Part shown: piece by piece, positions 27,520-35,451 of the stretch | How the letters are laid out: every line of letters starts with the position of its first letter | Numbering within the stretch: position 1 is the stretch's first letter | From: Bdellovibrio sp. | GTDB taxonomy: Bacteria > Bdellovibrionota > Bacteriovoracia > Bacteriovoracales > Bacteriovoracaceae | Direction: 5' to 3' | NCBI GenBank assembly: GCA_016187935.1 | Contig: JACPIU010000008.1 | Span: 228,086 to 292,085 of the forward strand | Length of the DNA: 64,000 nucleotides | Notes under the pieces: generated by a model | Told to the model about the DNA's origin: nothing | What the model saw: the letters and a program-made list of their open reading frames with translations, nothing else | Database searches by the model: none | Position numbers and translations under genes: made by a program

Positions 27520-28184
27520 TTTGAACTCCGAGGTGTTCCTCTCTTAAGATTGTAGGATTGCTCTTTTTCCATTTGCTCCAAGCGTTTTTCTTCCATTTCT
27601 TCAGCAAGGAGACGATTTGTGGTTGAAACCTTTTCTAAGATTTCAAGTTGGGTTTTGTGCATATCCACGTTTGACTCATATAAAAGTGCCGTGTTTTGTG
27701 CGGTTAATTGTGCTGCTCGACCTGTTGTTTTAGCATTGATTGATTTTTCCACCTGGCCTTGGGCCATGTGTTCCTTTTTTTGATTTACACGCTTTTCTGC
27801 TTTGACCTGTGCTTTAGTTTTTTTCTCATCTCCTTTTATCTGGGCGTACTCACGCATGAGTTCTTTCATTTCTGTGAGCGAATACTTAAGCTCACGAATG
27901 GCGGAGTTGAGTTCGCCAAGATTATTAATTTCTTTTTTGGAAGCTAAAGACTCGGCGATGTAAAGAACGCGCTCGGCCCTAAAATACTCGTCTTGAAAAA
28001 GCTCGTTATAGTGCTGCATTTTTTCAGTATATTTTTCGGCGTTACTCACAAGTTTTTCCAGTTCATTTAACTGACTTGCCGTGGTTGTAACGAGTTCAAC
28101 TAAAAGTGCCGTATCAGAGCTGATGATTTGCCCAAAGACGTTTAGACTTGAAATTAGAGCGAAGAAGATAAGGATTTTATGCAT
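27516..28184 (-). CDS. VirB5/TrbJ-like exported coiled-coil protein
   Basis: The ATG at 28184 with GGGAGGA upstream opens a signal peptide (MHKILIFFALISSLNVFGQ). The mature protein is almost entirely helical and charged (ASQLNELEKLVSNAEKYTEKMQHYNELFQDEYF...), matching P-type conjugative TrbJ/VirB5 minor pilus proteins. The C-terminus is Glu/Lys-rich. It overlaps the VirB4 stop and the VirB6-like start, so translation is coupled. Confidence 0.75.
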   Translation of the reverse strand: MHKILIFFALISSLNVFGQIISSDTALLVELVTTTASQLNELEKLVSNAEKYTEKMQHYNELFQDEYFRAERVLYIAESLASKKEINNLGELNSAIRELKYSLTEMKELMREYAQIKGDEKKTKAQVKAEKRVNQKKEHMAQGQVEKSINAKTTGRAAQLTAQNTALLYESNVDMHKTQLEILEKVSTTNRLLAEEMEEKRLEQMEKEQSYNLKRGTPRSSK

Positions 28185-30051
28185 TGTGATCCTCCCGAAA
28201 TGGGTTTTTGATTTTGGTGTAATTGGTAATGGCATCCTTAAAAGACAGAAATCGCCCTTTTTCTTTCATGTAAAAGTCGAAATGATTGGTGTCGCTTTTA
28301 TCTGAAGTAAATAGCTCATATTCCAAAGGAGAAGCATAATAACGAAGAGGTTTCTTATGAGTATCGCTAAGAAATAAAAATTCACTATAATCCCCCTTTT
28401 TTGAAAAAATAGAATCAAGATGCGCCTTTCCTGTACTGTCTAAAAACTCAGACTCAACGAGTGCCTGGCGAAAAAGAAATTTGGAATGCGTATTTTGAAC
28501 AATGACCCTGCCAATTTGCGTTTTCAAAAAATCGTCTAGGTTTTGAGAGATCGCCATAGCACTGGCGTTTTCTTTTCTAAAGGTTCTAAAGCACTCGGCA
28601 ATGTAGTCGGCGTTTTTAGTAAGAAGGTGCCAACACTCATCAAAGATGAAAATTTTTCTGCCCGTTAGGTGTCTAAAATACTCAATCAAATAAATGATGA
28701 GTGGTGCCTTCATGGCGTCAGGGTATTTGCCAAAATCGCAATAGGTAAACGAATTGAGTGATTGTACTTCATCGGTAAAATACTGCACGAGTTCAGCAAA
28801 GTTGTAGCTGATGCCCGAAAACTCTTTTTCAAGTTCTGCTAGAAAGCTCTTAACGCTCGTGCAGTACCCATCTTCTAAAATTTTGGTAATGACTAAGAAA
28901 AGCCTCCCTTCTTCTTTTTTTGAAAGGCGTTCTTCCATAACCGACGACACGAATTCCTTTAAGTAGCATGGATTTTTAAATTGCAGTGGATTAAATTTTT
29001 CGGAAAAGACTAGGCCTCCATTATAGAGGGCGTTTTTACGAAAAGAGTTCCCGAGATCAAGACATAAGGCCTTGGTACCACGCTCAAGCTCAAACTTCAA
29101 AATCTTGTTGGCCAGCATGGATTTACCCTGGCCTGACTGCCCGGTGATAAGGGAGTTGAAGTTGATGGCGCTTTCATGAAAAAGGTCTACATAAACTGAA
29201 TTACCAGACCTGCCCTTTAGTTCAAGGCCTTCTTCAAAAACAAAATCGCGATGAAATGGCACGAGATAGGAGAGAAAATCAGAAGGTAAGTACAACTTTC
29301 GCTTGAAACTCGGTGGCACTCCAGGAATTAAGGTTTTGTAAAAATAGCTTAGTCCTCGCTCCTCCATGAGCAGTTGTCCGTTTTTGCCTTTGAATTCAGT
29401 AATCAGCGCATCCGTTTTTTGGTCTAACGCCTCTTTGGTCTTCGCTCGCACGAGAAAAAAACATTCTGCTAGAAAAAGTGCCCTATTATCTGTCGTGACC
29501 TCGTTTAATAGGTCTTCCGACTGATAATAGGCATTCTCAGAATCAAGATCGCGCATTCCCTTGAAGAGCGCCGAGAAATGCAGCTTTCGCTTGAAATTGA
29601 TTTTGTTTTTGGCCTCAAGCTTGGGAATTTTTTTAAAGGAAAGTACAAAATCTGGATACGAACTCACCTCAAAGCGGTTAAGTGTATCTGGAAAATCTAC
29701 GACGGATAGAACCCGAACATAATCATTTGAGAGTGTCAGGTAGTTGTCGTAAAATTGCACTTGAGCTTCTTCGTGCTTTATAAAGGTGGCCACGGGTGAA
29801 TTTTTGGCAATTACTTTTCCGTGTGAGAGTGCCAGATCACCAAAGCAGTTAATATAGAGCTTCCCTCCTATCCAGTAGAGTTTAAAAGCGCCTTCTGTAT
29901 TGATCAGGTCATTTTCTAGGTCAGAGAAGACCCGCTCTACCGCACCCTCATCCATTCCTTCCAGGTCAAGACCGAAAATTTCAAAAAAAGTACTGTTTTC
30001 GCCATTTAAAGCGGTCAGCTTGTTTTCTTCGACGTGAAATATTGGAATCAT
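28177..30051 (-). CDS. VirB4/TraC-type secretion ATPase
   Basis: The 624-aa cytoplasmic ATPase energises pilus assembly and transfer. Walker A GQSGQGKS is at residues 304-311 and Walker B is KIFIFDECWHLL. AMAISQNLDDFLKT and NTHSKFLFRQ complete the RecA-like core. The N-terminal half is the VirB4 domain (about residues 1-270). It is the only secretion ATPase besides the coupling protein, because no VirB11 gene is visible. Its ATG overlaps the VirB3 stop in an ATGA. Confidence 0.93.
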   Translation of the reverse strand: MIPIFHVEENKLTALNGENSTFFEIFGLDLEGMDEGAVERVFSDLENDLINTEGAFKLYWIGGKLYINCFGDLALSHGKVIAKNSPVATFIKHEEAQVQFYDNYLTLSNDYVRVLSVVDFPDTLNRFEVSSYPDFVLSFKKIPKLEAKNKINFKRKLHFSALFKGMRDLDSENAYYQSEDLLNEVTTDNRALFLAECFFLVRAKTKEALDQKTDALITEFKGKNGQLLMEERGLSYFYKTLIPGVPPSFKRKLYLPSDFLSYLVPFHRDFVFEEGLELKGRSGNSVYVDLFHESAINFNSLITGQSGQGKSMLANKILKFELERGTKALCLDLGNSFRKNALYNGGLVFSEKFNPLQFKNPCYLKEFVSSVMEERLSKKEEGRLFLVITKILEDGYCTSVKSFLAELEKEFSGISYNFAELVQYFTDEVQSLNSFTYCDFGKYPDAMKAPLIIYLIEYFRHLTGRKIFIFDECWHLLTKNADYIAECFRTFRKENASAMAISQNLDDFLKTQIGRVIVQNTHSKFLFRQALVESEFLDSTGKAHLDSIFSKKGDYSEFLFLSDTHKKPLRYYASPLEYELFTSDKSDTNHFDFYMKEKGRFLSFKDAITNYTKIKNPFREDHNA

Positions 30052-30302
30052 GGTTCACCCTCCCGTGTTACGTCGCTTAAAAATATTTCTTTCTCCTTCG
30101 GCAATATCCATCCGACAAAATCCATGTTCATTCGGATATATTTGAAGGCGAGGATAAAAAGACCACTTAAAGCAATACTCACAATAGGTCGCAGATTAAA
30201 AAGCATGGAAAAATACAGCACCCCCATCAATACGCCTAAGTCTGGAAAACCAAGGCCGTAAAACTCAGGCAGTGTTTTTAGAAATTTTGGATACTTTCTC
30301 AT
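30048..30302 (-). CDS. VirB3/TraL-like membrane protein
   Basis: The 84-aa protein has two close hydrophobic helices (LGFPDLGVLMGVLYFSMLF and PIVSIALSGLFILAFKYI) and lies between the pilin and VirB4 genes, as VirB3 does. TAATG links it to the pilin gene and ATGA links it to virB4. Identification relies on size, topology and order. Confidence 0.78.
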   Translation of the reverse strand: MRKYPKFLKTLPEFYGLGFPDLGVLMGVLYFSMLFNLRPIVSIALSGLFILAFKYIRMNMDFVGWILPKEKEIFLSDVTREGEP

Positions 30303-30562
30303 TACGCAAGGCCTTTAACGAAAGTTACGATTGAAGGGGCCAGCATCAAGATAAAAATACCAAGCAGCGCCTGGGTCATTTTTTGTCCAGCATCTTGTCT
30401 GCCTATCATGAAATAAATAGCAGAGAGCACCAGTCCAAAGAGTGCCAGGCCAAAGCCAATTCGAGTTGTTTCCTGAGCGAGCTTATCCGCCGAAGCTTTT
30501 AAGCTCACGGCCCAAGAGTTTGCTGATAACAAAGCTAGTAAAAGTAAGAGTATTTTCTTCAT
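30302..30562 (-). CDS. VirB2-like pilin
   Basis: The 86-aa precursor has a signal peptide (MKKILLLLLALLSANSWAVS) and two hydrophobic helices (GFGLALFGLVLSAIYFMIG and ALLGIFILMLAPSIVTFV) separated by a short polar loop (RQDAGQK). This is the layout of VirB2/TrbC major pilins. It begins the VirB2-B3-B4 block. Confidence 0.8.
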   Translation of the reverse strand: MKKILLLLLALLSANSWAVSLKASADKLAQETTRIGFGLALFGLVLSAIYFMIGRQDAGQKMTQALLGIFILMLAPSIVTFVKGLA

Positions 30563-30571
30563 TGTAGTTTC

Positions 30572-32455
30572 CTAATTAAAATAATTGTTAATAACTGAGG
30601 TGACAGCAACTTCCATGCCTTGGTAATACGACTTGTTCTCGCCAAGCTTGACCACGTTCCAGTTCACCCCGCCTCGCCAGCCAGCAAACTCAGCGGATTC
30701 AACAGAGAGAGGAAAGCCAAAATGCGCGGCGAAGTCAGTCACCATGGGGATGCAATAACCTCTATCTCGCCCGGTGAAACTACTTAGCTTCACTCCATGA
30801 AAAGTGGTGGCATTCATGGCGATAAGCTTTAAGGCAAGGTTAACTTCAATTCCTGGCGGGATTTCTTTGATTTTCTCAAGATCAGAAATCTTGATGTGAA
30901 GATTTCCATCAATACTTTGAACTGCAATTTTTTTTTGTGCCAAAAGCTCACTAAGTGGTAATTCATCATGTTCAATCACCAAATACATGCGCTTAAATTC
31001 TGCCGAATCTTCCGTCAGGACAAAATCAGGGGGAAGTGGTTTAAAGAGATTGATGTCAACTTCACAATCAAAATCCCGCGTTATGCAGTTTTGCCCGCAC
31101 GAACCACCATGACTGATCCACGATTCCTTGAAACTCCCAAGTTCTTCACCAATTTTTTTGTTAGGTTTAAGCTCTAAATCAATAACAGTGTTTTGAGTGG
31201 CCATACCCAGAGGCAAAATCGAGAAACTATCCTGGGAAGAAAGGCTATCAGCGTAAGAATATTTTTTTTCAAAACTTTGCGAAGCCAGCTCTTGACCTGT
31301 TACATAGGACAAAACCAGAACATCAGAAGCGGTAAATTTATGATCAAGGTATGTAGTTTTAAGCGGTTTTGTGAAAATGAACCATTTACCGAGTTTGTCT
31401 TGCTCGGCCACTTCTTTTAGGTGAAGAAAGTCGGGCAGGTTATTTTTCCACTCATTTATCTCAGTTAGGCGATCTTCCTCGATTTTTACGTTCTTATCAT
31501 AAAGGTCAGATAAGATTTGCGAAAATGTAGGGGTGTGATTAATTCTTCCCGAAAGAGCTACATAAGAAACTAAAGTCGAAATCGGAGTCGTGATGGCCAC
31601 GGGGACGCACTTTTCTTTAATTGAGCGAAGCAGGGTTGCGTAGGTGGTATTTAATTCTTCAATCTCATAATCCGCGACCTCAGAAATAATGAACTCACCC
31701 TTTTTGAAATAATTGTCCTCGATCAATTTAAAAGGGAGATTACTTAATTCCACCGTGAAGGTTTCAGTAATGCCCGCTTCAAAGTGGCGTGCGACCATAG
31801 TGGTTGCCACCAACTCATAATTTTGTGCCTCATAGTTGTAGTAATAGAAATTAAGTTTCAAGTTCTTAATTGAGTGAAACTTGCCATTCCCTTTCAATGT
31901 CGCCGTGTTTTCAATCGTGAGGGTGGGATTTACAATTTCAAAGTCAGCCGATTCAAAATACTTTTTATATTTTAATACTTGCTCCAAGTAAAAAGACGGA
32001 TCAACATCAGGGTATTTAAACCATGTGAGATCATGTTCATCAATTTCCCCTGATGAATGACTAGAAAAGCGCCCTACTGATGCGGCAGCTTTAAGCGCAT
32101 TGCCTCGAACAAAAAGCTCACCCACTCGATATTTAAAATTTGGGTTGTTTCGTCCAACTTTGGTGTCGATTGAAATCTTGGTGATTTCTCCTGTGATGAT
32201 GTTTTTGACATCTGCTGTGATTTTATAGTTTTGCAGAAAATTAATAGGAAGCTCCGGGATATCGGCCACCATGGGGTTTCGGCCGAGGGATAATTCATCG
32301 CCATTTTTGACAAAATCCCCGTCTGAGTCCTCATTTGGCATAAGGCCTCCTTGAACTTGGGCGCGTTCTCCACCATGACCATTTTCAGCGCTCTGGTTTG
32401 ATTTAAACGCACACGCTGAAGACATAAGTAGTAATAACGTAATAAATATTTTCAT
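30572..32455 (-). CDS. Large lipoprotein of the conjugation module, unknown function
   Basis: The ATG at 32455 (GGAGG upstream) opens a lipoprotein signal (MKIFITLLLLMSSAC, Cys15). The mature 610-aa protein carries an early Asp-rich motif, DSDGDFVKNGDELSLGRNPMVAD, like a thrombospondin type 3 calcium repeat. Beta-rich sequence follows, with several Cys near residues 440-460 (HGGSCGQNCITRDFDCEVD). It precedes the pilin gene, so it may be a surface adhesin or mating-pair factor; this is inference. I recognise no named family. Confidence 0.7.
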   Translation of the reverse strand: MKIFITLLLLMSSACAFKSNQSAENGHGGERAQVQGGLMPNEDSDGDFVKNGDELSLGRNPMVADIPELPINFLQNYKITADVKNIITGEITKISIDTKVGRNNPNFKYRVGELFVRGNALKAAASVGRFSSHSSGEIDEHDLTWFKYPDVDPSFYLEQVLKYKKYFESADFEIVNPTLTIENTATLKGNGKFHSIKNLKLNFYYYNYEAQNYELVATTMVARHFEAGITETFTVELSNLPFKLIEDNYFKKGEFIISEVADYEIEELNTTYATLLRSIKEKCVPVAITTPISTLVSYVALSGRINHTPTFSQILSDLYDKNVKIEEDRLTEINEWKNNLPDFLHLKEVAEQDKLGKWFIFTKPLKTTYLDHKFTASDVLVLSYVTGQELASQSFEKKYSYADSLSSQDSFSILPLGMATQNTVIDLELKPNKKIGEELGSFKESWISHGGSCGQNCITRDFDCEVDINLFKPLPPDFVLTEDSAEFKRMYLVIEHDELPLSELLAQKKIAVQSIDGNLHIKISDLEKIKEIPPGIEVNLALKLIAMNATTFHGVKLSSFTGRDRGYCIPMVTDFAAHFGFPLSVESAEFAGWRGGVNWNVVKLGENKSYYQGMEVAVTSVINNYFN

Positions 32456-32616
32456 ATCACCTCCGTTAAAATGTGATCCACAATGTGTAGACAGCTCACA
32501 CAATGAGAATACGTTTTTAAATGCTCAAGCCCTCGTTCGCCACAACGAGGACAAAATACAAACGAAATACGATGGCCATAATCCACCCCATAAAGCAGAG
32601 AAAATCTTTGCGGCAT
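32452..32616 (-). CDS. Small zinc-ribbon protein, 54 aa
   Basis: The ATG at 32616 has AGGAGG directly upstream. The product has two Cys pairs (FCPRCGERG and HCVSCLH) spaced about 20 residues apart, as in a zinc ribbon. Its stop overlaps the ATG of the lipoprotein gene. It is the first structural gene after the regulator, so it may be a regulator or assembly factor of the secretion operon. Confidence 0.68.
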   Translation of the reverse strand: MPQRFSLLYGVDYGHRISFVFCPRCGERGLEHLKTYSHCVSCLHIVDHILTEVI

Positions 32617-32626
32617 TACTCCTCCT

Positions 32627-32660
32627 ATATGAGGGCAAAAAAAATTTTCTGCCCTCATAT
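32627..32660 (-). promoter_or_regulatory. Perfect 11-bp hairpin in front of the conjugation operon
   Basis: ATATGAGGGCA (32627-32637) and TGCCCTCATAT (32650-32660) form an 11-bp inverted repeat with a 12-nt A/T spacer. On the minus strand it ends right at the AGGAGG of the zinc-ribbon gene. It could be an operator or a leader hairpin controlling the operon. No T-run follows, so it is not an ordinary terminator. Confidence 0.55.
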
Positions 32661-32688
32661 AATGTGAAAATGGATACGGGGGAGGCGT

Positions 32689-33156
32689 CTAAATTGCGTT
32701 CAACTCTTGGTTATTGTTCGAGTAGCATGGCCCGGCATCGTCATTTTTGATCATTTGCTCAATTTGTGCCAAGGCCCGTTTTTTGATGTTCTGAATCGCC
32801 GGCCTGGAAACCCCAAGATGCTTTGCAATTTCTCTTTCGCTTTTGTTTTGCCAGAAAATCATCTCAATCACGATTTTTTGCTTTGGGGTGAGTACAGATA
32901 GAAACTTATTAAAACTAGCTATAGCATGACTATTTTCATTACTGGAACATAAGGCGAAAATTGACTCCTCAAGATTATCAGCGATTTTGTTGTAGATCGT
33001 GGGTGAAATTTGTGTTTCTTTAAGTTGGATATCAAACCAAGACAGATACTCTTCCCAAGTTTTAAGGTCCCAGCGTCTTGAGGCCAGTTTGAGTTCTTTG
33101 TCACTTAGTGGAAGACCATTTTGACCAAGCCAAGGTTTACGAACTTGCGTTTCCAT
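32689..33156 (-). CDS. Sigma-70 region 4-like transcription regulator
   Basis: The 155-aa protein has a C-terminal HTH of the sigma-70 region 4 type (LTPKQKIVIEMIFWQNKSEREIAKHLGVSRPAIQNIKKRALAQIEQMI). A helical N-terminus follows no region 2 pattern, so it is not a complete sigma factor. It is probably an activator of the adjacent transfer operon. AAGGAGC lies before the ATG. The gene is first in a minus-strand series that continues into the VirB genes. Confidence 0.8.
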   Translation of the reverse strand: METQVRKPWLGQNGLPLSDKELKLASRRWDLKTWEEYLSWFDIQLKETQISPTIYNKIADNLEESIFALCSSNENSHAIASFNKFLSVLTPKQKIVIEMIFWQNKSEREIAKHLGVSRPAIQNIKKRALAQIEQMIKNDDAGPCYSNNNQELNAI

Positions 33157-33289
33157 GTGGATGCTCCTTTTTTAAAGTTAAGGCGTATTTGCCTGCTTCG
33201 CGGGGAGGGCATCCATCTCGTATGGTCATGCTTTAACCGCTATACATTAAAATTCGCCCCGGGGTTGTCCCCTGGGTAAAAAATTAAAA

Positions 33290-33499
33290 TTACGCTTCGT
33301 TTATTTCTGCTAAGACATTTTTTTGAATCTCAATCTTTGGGCACCATTTCCCCTTATAGAAATGAACTGTCATGCTGCCAAACTCAATATTCAAAAGCTC
33401 GGCCAGTGTATCCAAAGCCAGAGCGAGTTGAAGTTTTTTGCACACATCTTCTTTTTCTAAATTTTGATTTTCTAAAATAATCTCGTTTGAGTTTTCCAT
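33290..33499 (-). CDS. Small acidic protein, 69 aa, unknown
   Basis: GGGAGGGGGG lies before the ATG, so translation is plausible. The product is helical and acidic at the start (NSNEIILENQNLEKEDVCKKLQLALALDTLAELLN) and ends with a short strand-rich segment (MTVHFYKGKWCPKIEIQ). No family is recognised. The 133 nt between it and the regulator contain a GC-rich imperfect hairpin (CCCCGGGGTTGTCCCCTGGG near 33257-33276). Confidence 0.55.
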   Translation of the reverse strand: MENSNEIILENQNLEKEDVCKKLQLALALDTLAELLNIEFGSMTVHFYKGKWCPKIEIQKNVLAEINEA

Positions 33500-33517
33500 T
33501 ATTCCCCCCTCCCATTT

Positions 33518-33655
33518 TTAATGACGATCATGAAATCTATTTTCAATCGCTGTGATAGGCCTATTTTTTTCTTTTGATGTTCGCACTTTATTTTTGGACT
33601 GCGTACTACAGGCCGTAACGAAAATGAGACACAGAGCGATCAGTAATTTTTTCAC
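33518..33655 (-). CDS. Small lipoprotein, possible entry-exclusion type
   Basis: From a GTG at 33655 the 45-aa frame reads VKKLLIALCLIFVTACSTQSKNK, a strong lipoprotein signal with Cys16, then a basic tail. The open frame extends upstream to 33769, including an ATG at 33727 with AAGGAG, so the start is uncertain. Small lipoproteins in conjugative elements often mediate entry exclusion; that role is only suggested by context. Confidence 0.45.
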   Translation of the reverse strand: MKKLLIALCLIFVTACSTQSKNKVRTSKEKNRPITAIENRFHDRH

Positions 33656-33752
33656 GATGCATAGGAAGCTACGTGTGCTTTCTCGACAGTTTTCCTTTTC
33701 TTCTAGACAGATAGCAAATGTCCCCATAACAACTCCTTTTTTCATAGGAGTA

Positions 33753-33868
33753 GTAAAAACACTTGCCACCCTAATTGATGATGATTAGGATGCGGCTCAA
33801 GAGTGTTTACCACTCGATGTTTGGGCCTAAGACATAAGTTTGCCGACTGCGTGTCTTAGGCCTTTTTT
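33753..33868 (+). ncRNA. Candidate plus-strand structured RNA ending in a terminator
   Basis: An imperfect hairpin (33753-33810, with CCTAAT/ATTAGG at its tip and AACACTTG pairing with CAAG-AG-TGTT) is followed by a perfect 11-bp terminator stem. That stem is GGCCTAAGACA (33824-33834) / TGTCTTAGGCC (33852-33862), then six T. No plus-strand gene lies upstream for over 12 kb, so the terminator must end a separate short transcript, possibly antisense to the lipoprotein leader. No promoter was pinned down. Confidence 0.5.
33824..33868 (+). terminator. Rho-independent terminator on the plus strand
   Basis: An 11-bp perfect stem with a 17-nt loop is followed by TTTTTT. The same stem lacks a T-run on the minus strand. 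It lies in the 335-nt gap between the lipoprotein and nuclease genes. Confidence 0.8.
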
Positions 33869-33940
33869 AATTCGCAACTTTCATTGCGATGCATGTCTAG
33901 CAGAATTTTTTATTTTACTTCAACAAAAAAATGACCAGAC

Positions 33941-34016
33941 TTTCACGAACTTTCGTGAAAAATCGCAGGTAAGCTATTGAATCGCATTTGAAATTTTCAC
34001 GAATTTTCTCGTGAAA
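33941..34016. promoter_or_regulatory. Two TTTCACGAA palindromes (operator candidates)
   Basis: TTTCACGAA-CT-TTCGTGAAA occupies 33941-33960, and TTTCACGA-ATTTTC-TCGTGAAA occupies 33995-34016. The half-site is the same as in two palindromes at 37995-38092. Centre-to-centre distance here is about 55 bp, roughly five helical turns. This is a likely binding site pair for a dimeric regulator. Confidence 0.7.
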
Positions 34017-34104
34017 CGGGAAATTGGATATTAAAGCTTGGTGAACACAATTTTTAAATTTGTTAACTAAAATCGAAAGATCGTATAAAGAATTTAAATT
34101 TCTT

Positions 34105-35067
34105 TTAAAATCTTATCCACCCAATACCTTGACGTGCAATAAACCGTCTCCAAGAAATCAGCTCAGTTGCACCTTGCATAGCTCCTTTCAATTTTTTTTC
34201 AAGTTTAAACCGTGATTCATGGTCTTTGGTGCGTATTCTCAAATTACCGTCCCCACCCTCATAAAACCGGACTGTAAAAACAACACTCCTCGTTTCTGCC
34301 AAAATCAAAAATTTTCCACTCCCATATTCTTTGGATTTATAAAGATAGCCATATCTATCAAACGAAACTTGATCAGTTTCAAATAGTGGGAACAGTGGTT
34401 TATCTTCAAAGGTTAAACGCCATGAACCCGGTTTTAATTCATCCATATTTTCAGGAATATCTTTCCTTTTTCCTATTCGAGCAAGAACTAATCTTGGCCG
34501 TTTACGAAACACAAGATATAGTGTTCCAGAAGCTGACATTCCTATTTTCCCTTCACGCATAGAACTGGCCCATGTAAATGATTCCATGACACGTGAAAAA
34601 CGAAACTTTTCTGAAAACTTTTTGGCCTCTAAGAGTGCAATCTCCACTTGCACTTTCCGAAGCATGGAGTTTAGAAATTCTATAGTTTTGATAGCTCCTG
34701 CATCAAATTTGGGCGAAATTAGAAAAAGATAAATCTTTTTAAATTTCTTCGGAGCGTTTTTCTTAAATCTAGAATTGTATTTTTTTTGAATATCCAATCC
34801 ATCGGAAAATTCTTTATCTATTCCATCTATTGAAAGTTCAATATACTTTGCGAGATATTCTAGACACTGCCCTACGGCGGCCCTTCCGCTTTTTTCATTT
34901 TTGACTTCAATAATTACTAGATTTCCATTCTTATCAAGCGCCAGAATATCAATTACCCTTCCAGCTCTTGAACATCTGATCACTGCAATATCTATTTTTT
35001 CTTTCCCTATTCTCAAGTATCTCTGACTTTCAATAAAATTTTCTACATCTTTTTCAAGCCACGCCAT
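34105..35067 (-). CDS. PD-(D/E)XK nuclease-like protein (NucS/DUF91-type N-terminus)
   Basis: From the ATG at 35067 the N-terminal domain reads RVIDILALDKNGNLVIIEVKNEKSGRAAVGQCLEYLAKYI. It supplies Asp40, Glu54 and Lys56 and the QxxxY motif (Gln67, Tyr71) of the PD-(D/E)XK fold. The C-terminal 200 residues are unknown. A DNA-cleaving role in defence is plausible given the neighbourhood, but it could also be a repair nuclease. An in-frame TTG 18 nt upstream is not preferred. The gene ends 88 nt from the palindrome pair. Confidence 0.75.
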   Translation of the reverse strand: MAWLEKDVENFIESQRYLRIGKEKIDIAVIRCSRAGRVIDILALDKNGNLVIIEVKNEKSGRAAVGQCLEYLAKYIELSIDGIDKEFSDGLDIQKKYNSRFKKNAPKKFKKIYLFLISPKFDAGAIKTIEFLNSMLRKVQVEIALLEAKKFSEKFRFSRVMESFTWASSMREGKIGMSASGTLYLVFRKRPRLVLARIGKRKDIPENMDELKPGSWRLTFEDKPLFPLFETDQVSFDRYGYLYKSKEYGSGKFLILAETRSVVFTVRFYEGGDGNLRIRTKDHESRFKLEKKLKGAMQGATELISWRRFIARQGIGWIRF

Positions 35068-35109
35068 ATTTATCCCGTTGTCCAACTGAACGTCGAATAT
35101 TCGAGTTTC

Positions 35110-35451
35110 TTAGAGTAAAGGCCTCACACCATTTGCATTTCTCACTTGGGTAGGCATTCGGATTAAATCCCAAAACAAAACCGGAAGGCCTAAGATATAT
35201 CCGAGGATAATTATTCCTAGATATAATTTTATTAGTGCCATTCCTTGATTATGGAAAGCCTTCGTGTTTATACCGATGAAAAGCAAAAAGTGCGAAAGAC
35301 CAGATGTAAAAAGAAGGTATAACCCCCTCTTTTTATTTCCCAAATAAAATTGATGCATGCCAATGGTTCCAAGGAAGAACCAACAAACGAGCACATCTTG
35401 AAACCTTTTGCTTTTGTCCACTGGAAAAAATTCTAGACTCCCTATCTTCAT
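35110..35451 (-). CDS. TM2-domain membrane protein
   Basis: The 113-aa protein has hydrophobic segments arranged as in TM2 proteins: FLGTIGMHQFYLGNKKRGLYLLFTSGL is the signature hairpin. Two further helices follow (HFLLFIG and LGIIILGYILGLPVLFWDLI). Its start overlaps the stop of the trypsin-like protease gene by 4 nt, so the two are translationally coupled. Function is unknown; it could be a membrane effector or anchor. Confidence 0.72.
   Translation of the reverse strand: MKIGSLEFFPVDKSKRFQDVLVCWFFLGTIGMHQFYLGNKKRGLYLLFTSGLSHFLLFIGINTKAFHNQGMALIKLYLGIIILGYILGLPVLFWDLIRMPTQVRNANGVRPLL

Larger units (their letters stand above)
19341..33655. mobile_element. Backbone of an integrative conjugative element at tRNA-Glu (right end not located)
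   Basis: This span holds a tyrosine integrase, excisionase-like HTH, SSB, a candidate oriT, a Replic_Relax-like protein, a VirD4 coupling ATPase and a VirB2-B10 type IV secretion set, nearly all on the minus strand with overlapping genes. The integrase sits about 160 nt from a tRNA-Glu 3' end, the classic ICE position. The left boundary is probably within the tRNA 3' end. I could not find a second copy of the tRNA tail in the window, so the cargo up to about 46 kb, or more, may belong to the element and the right att site may lie beyond the window. Confidence 0.8.

Noticed and set aside
33257..33276. GC-rich hairpin CCCCGGGG...CCCCTGGG as a terminator
   Set aside because: It has no T-run directly after it on either strand; at most it is a weak pause site.
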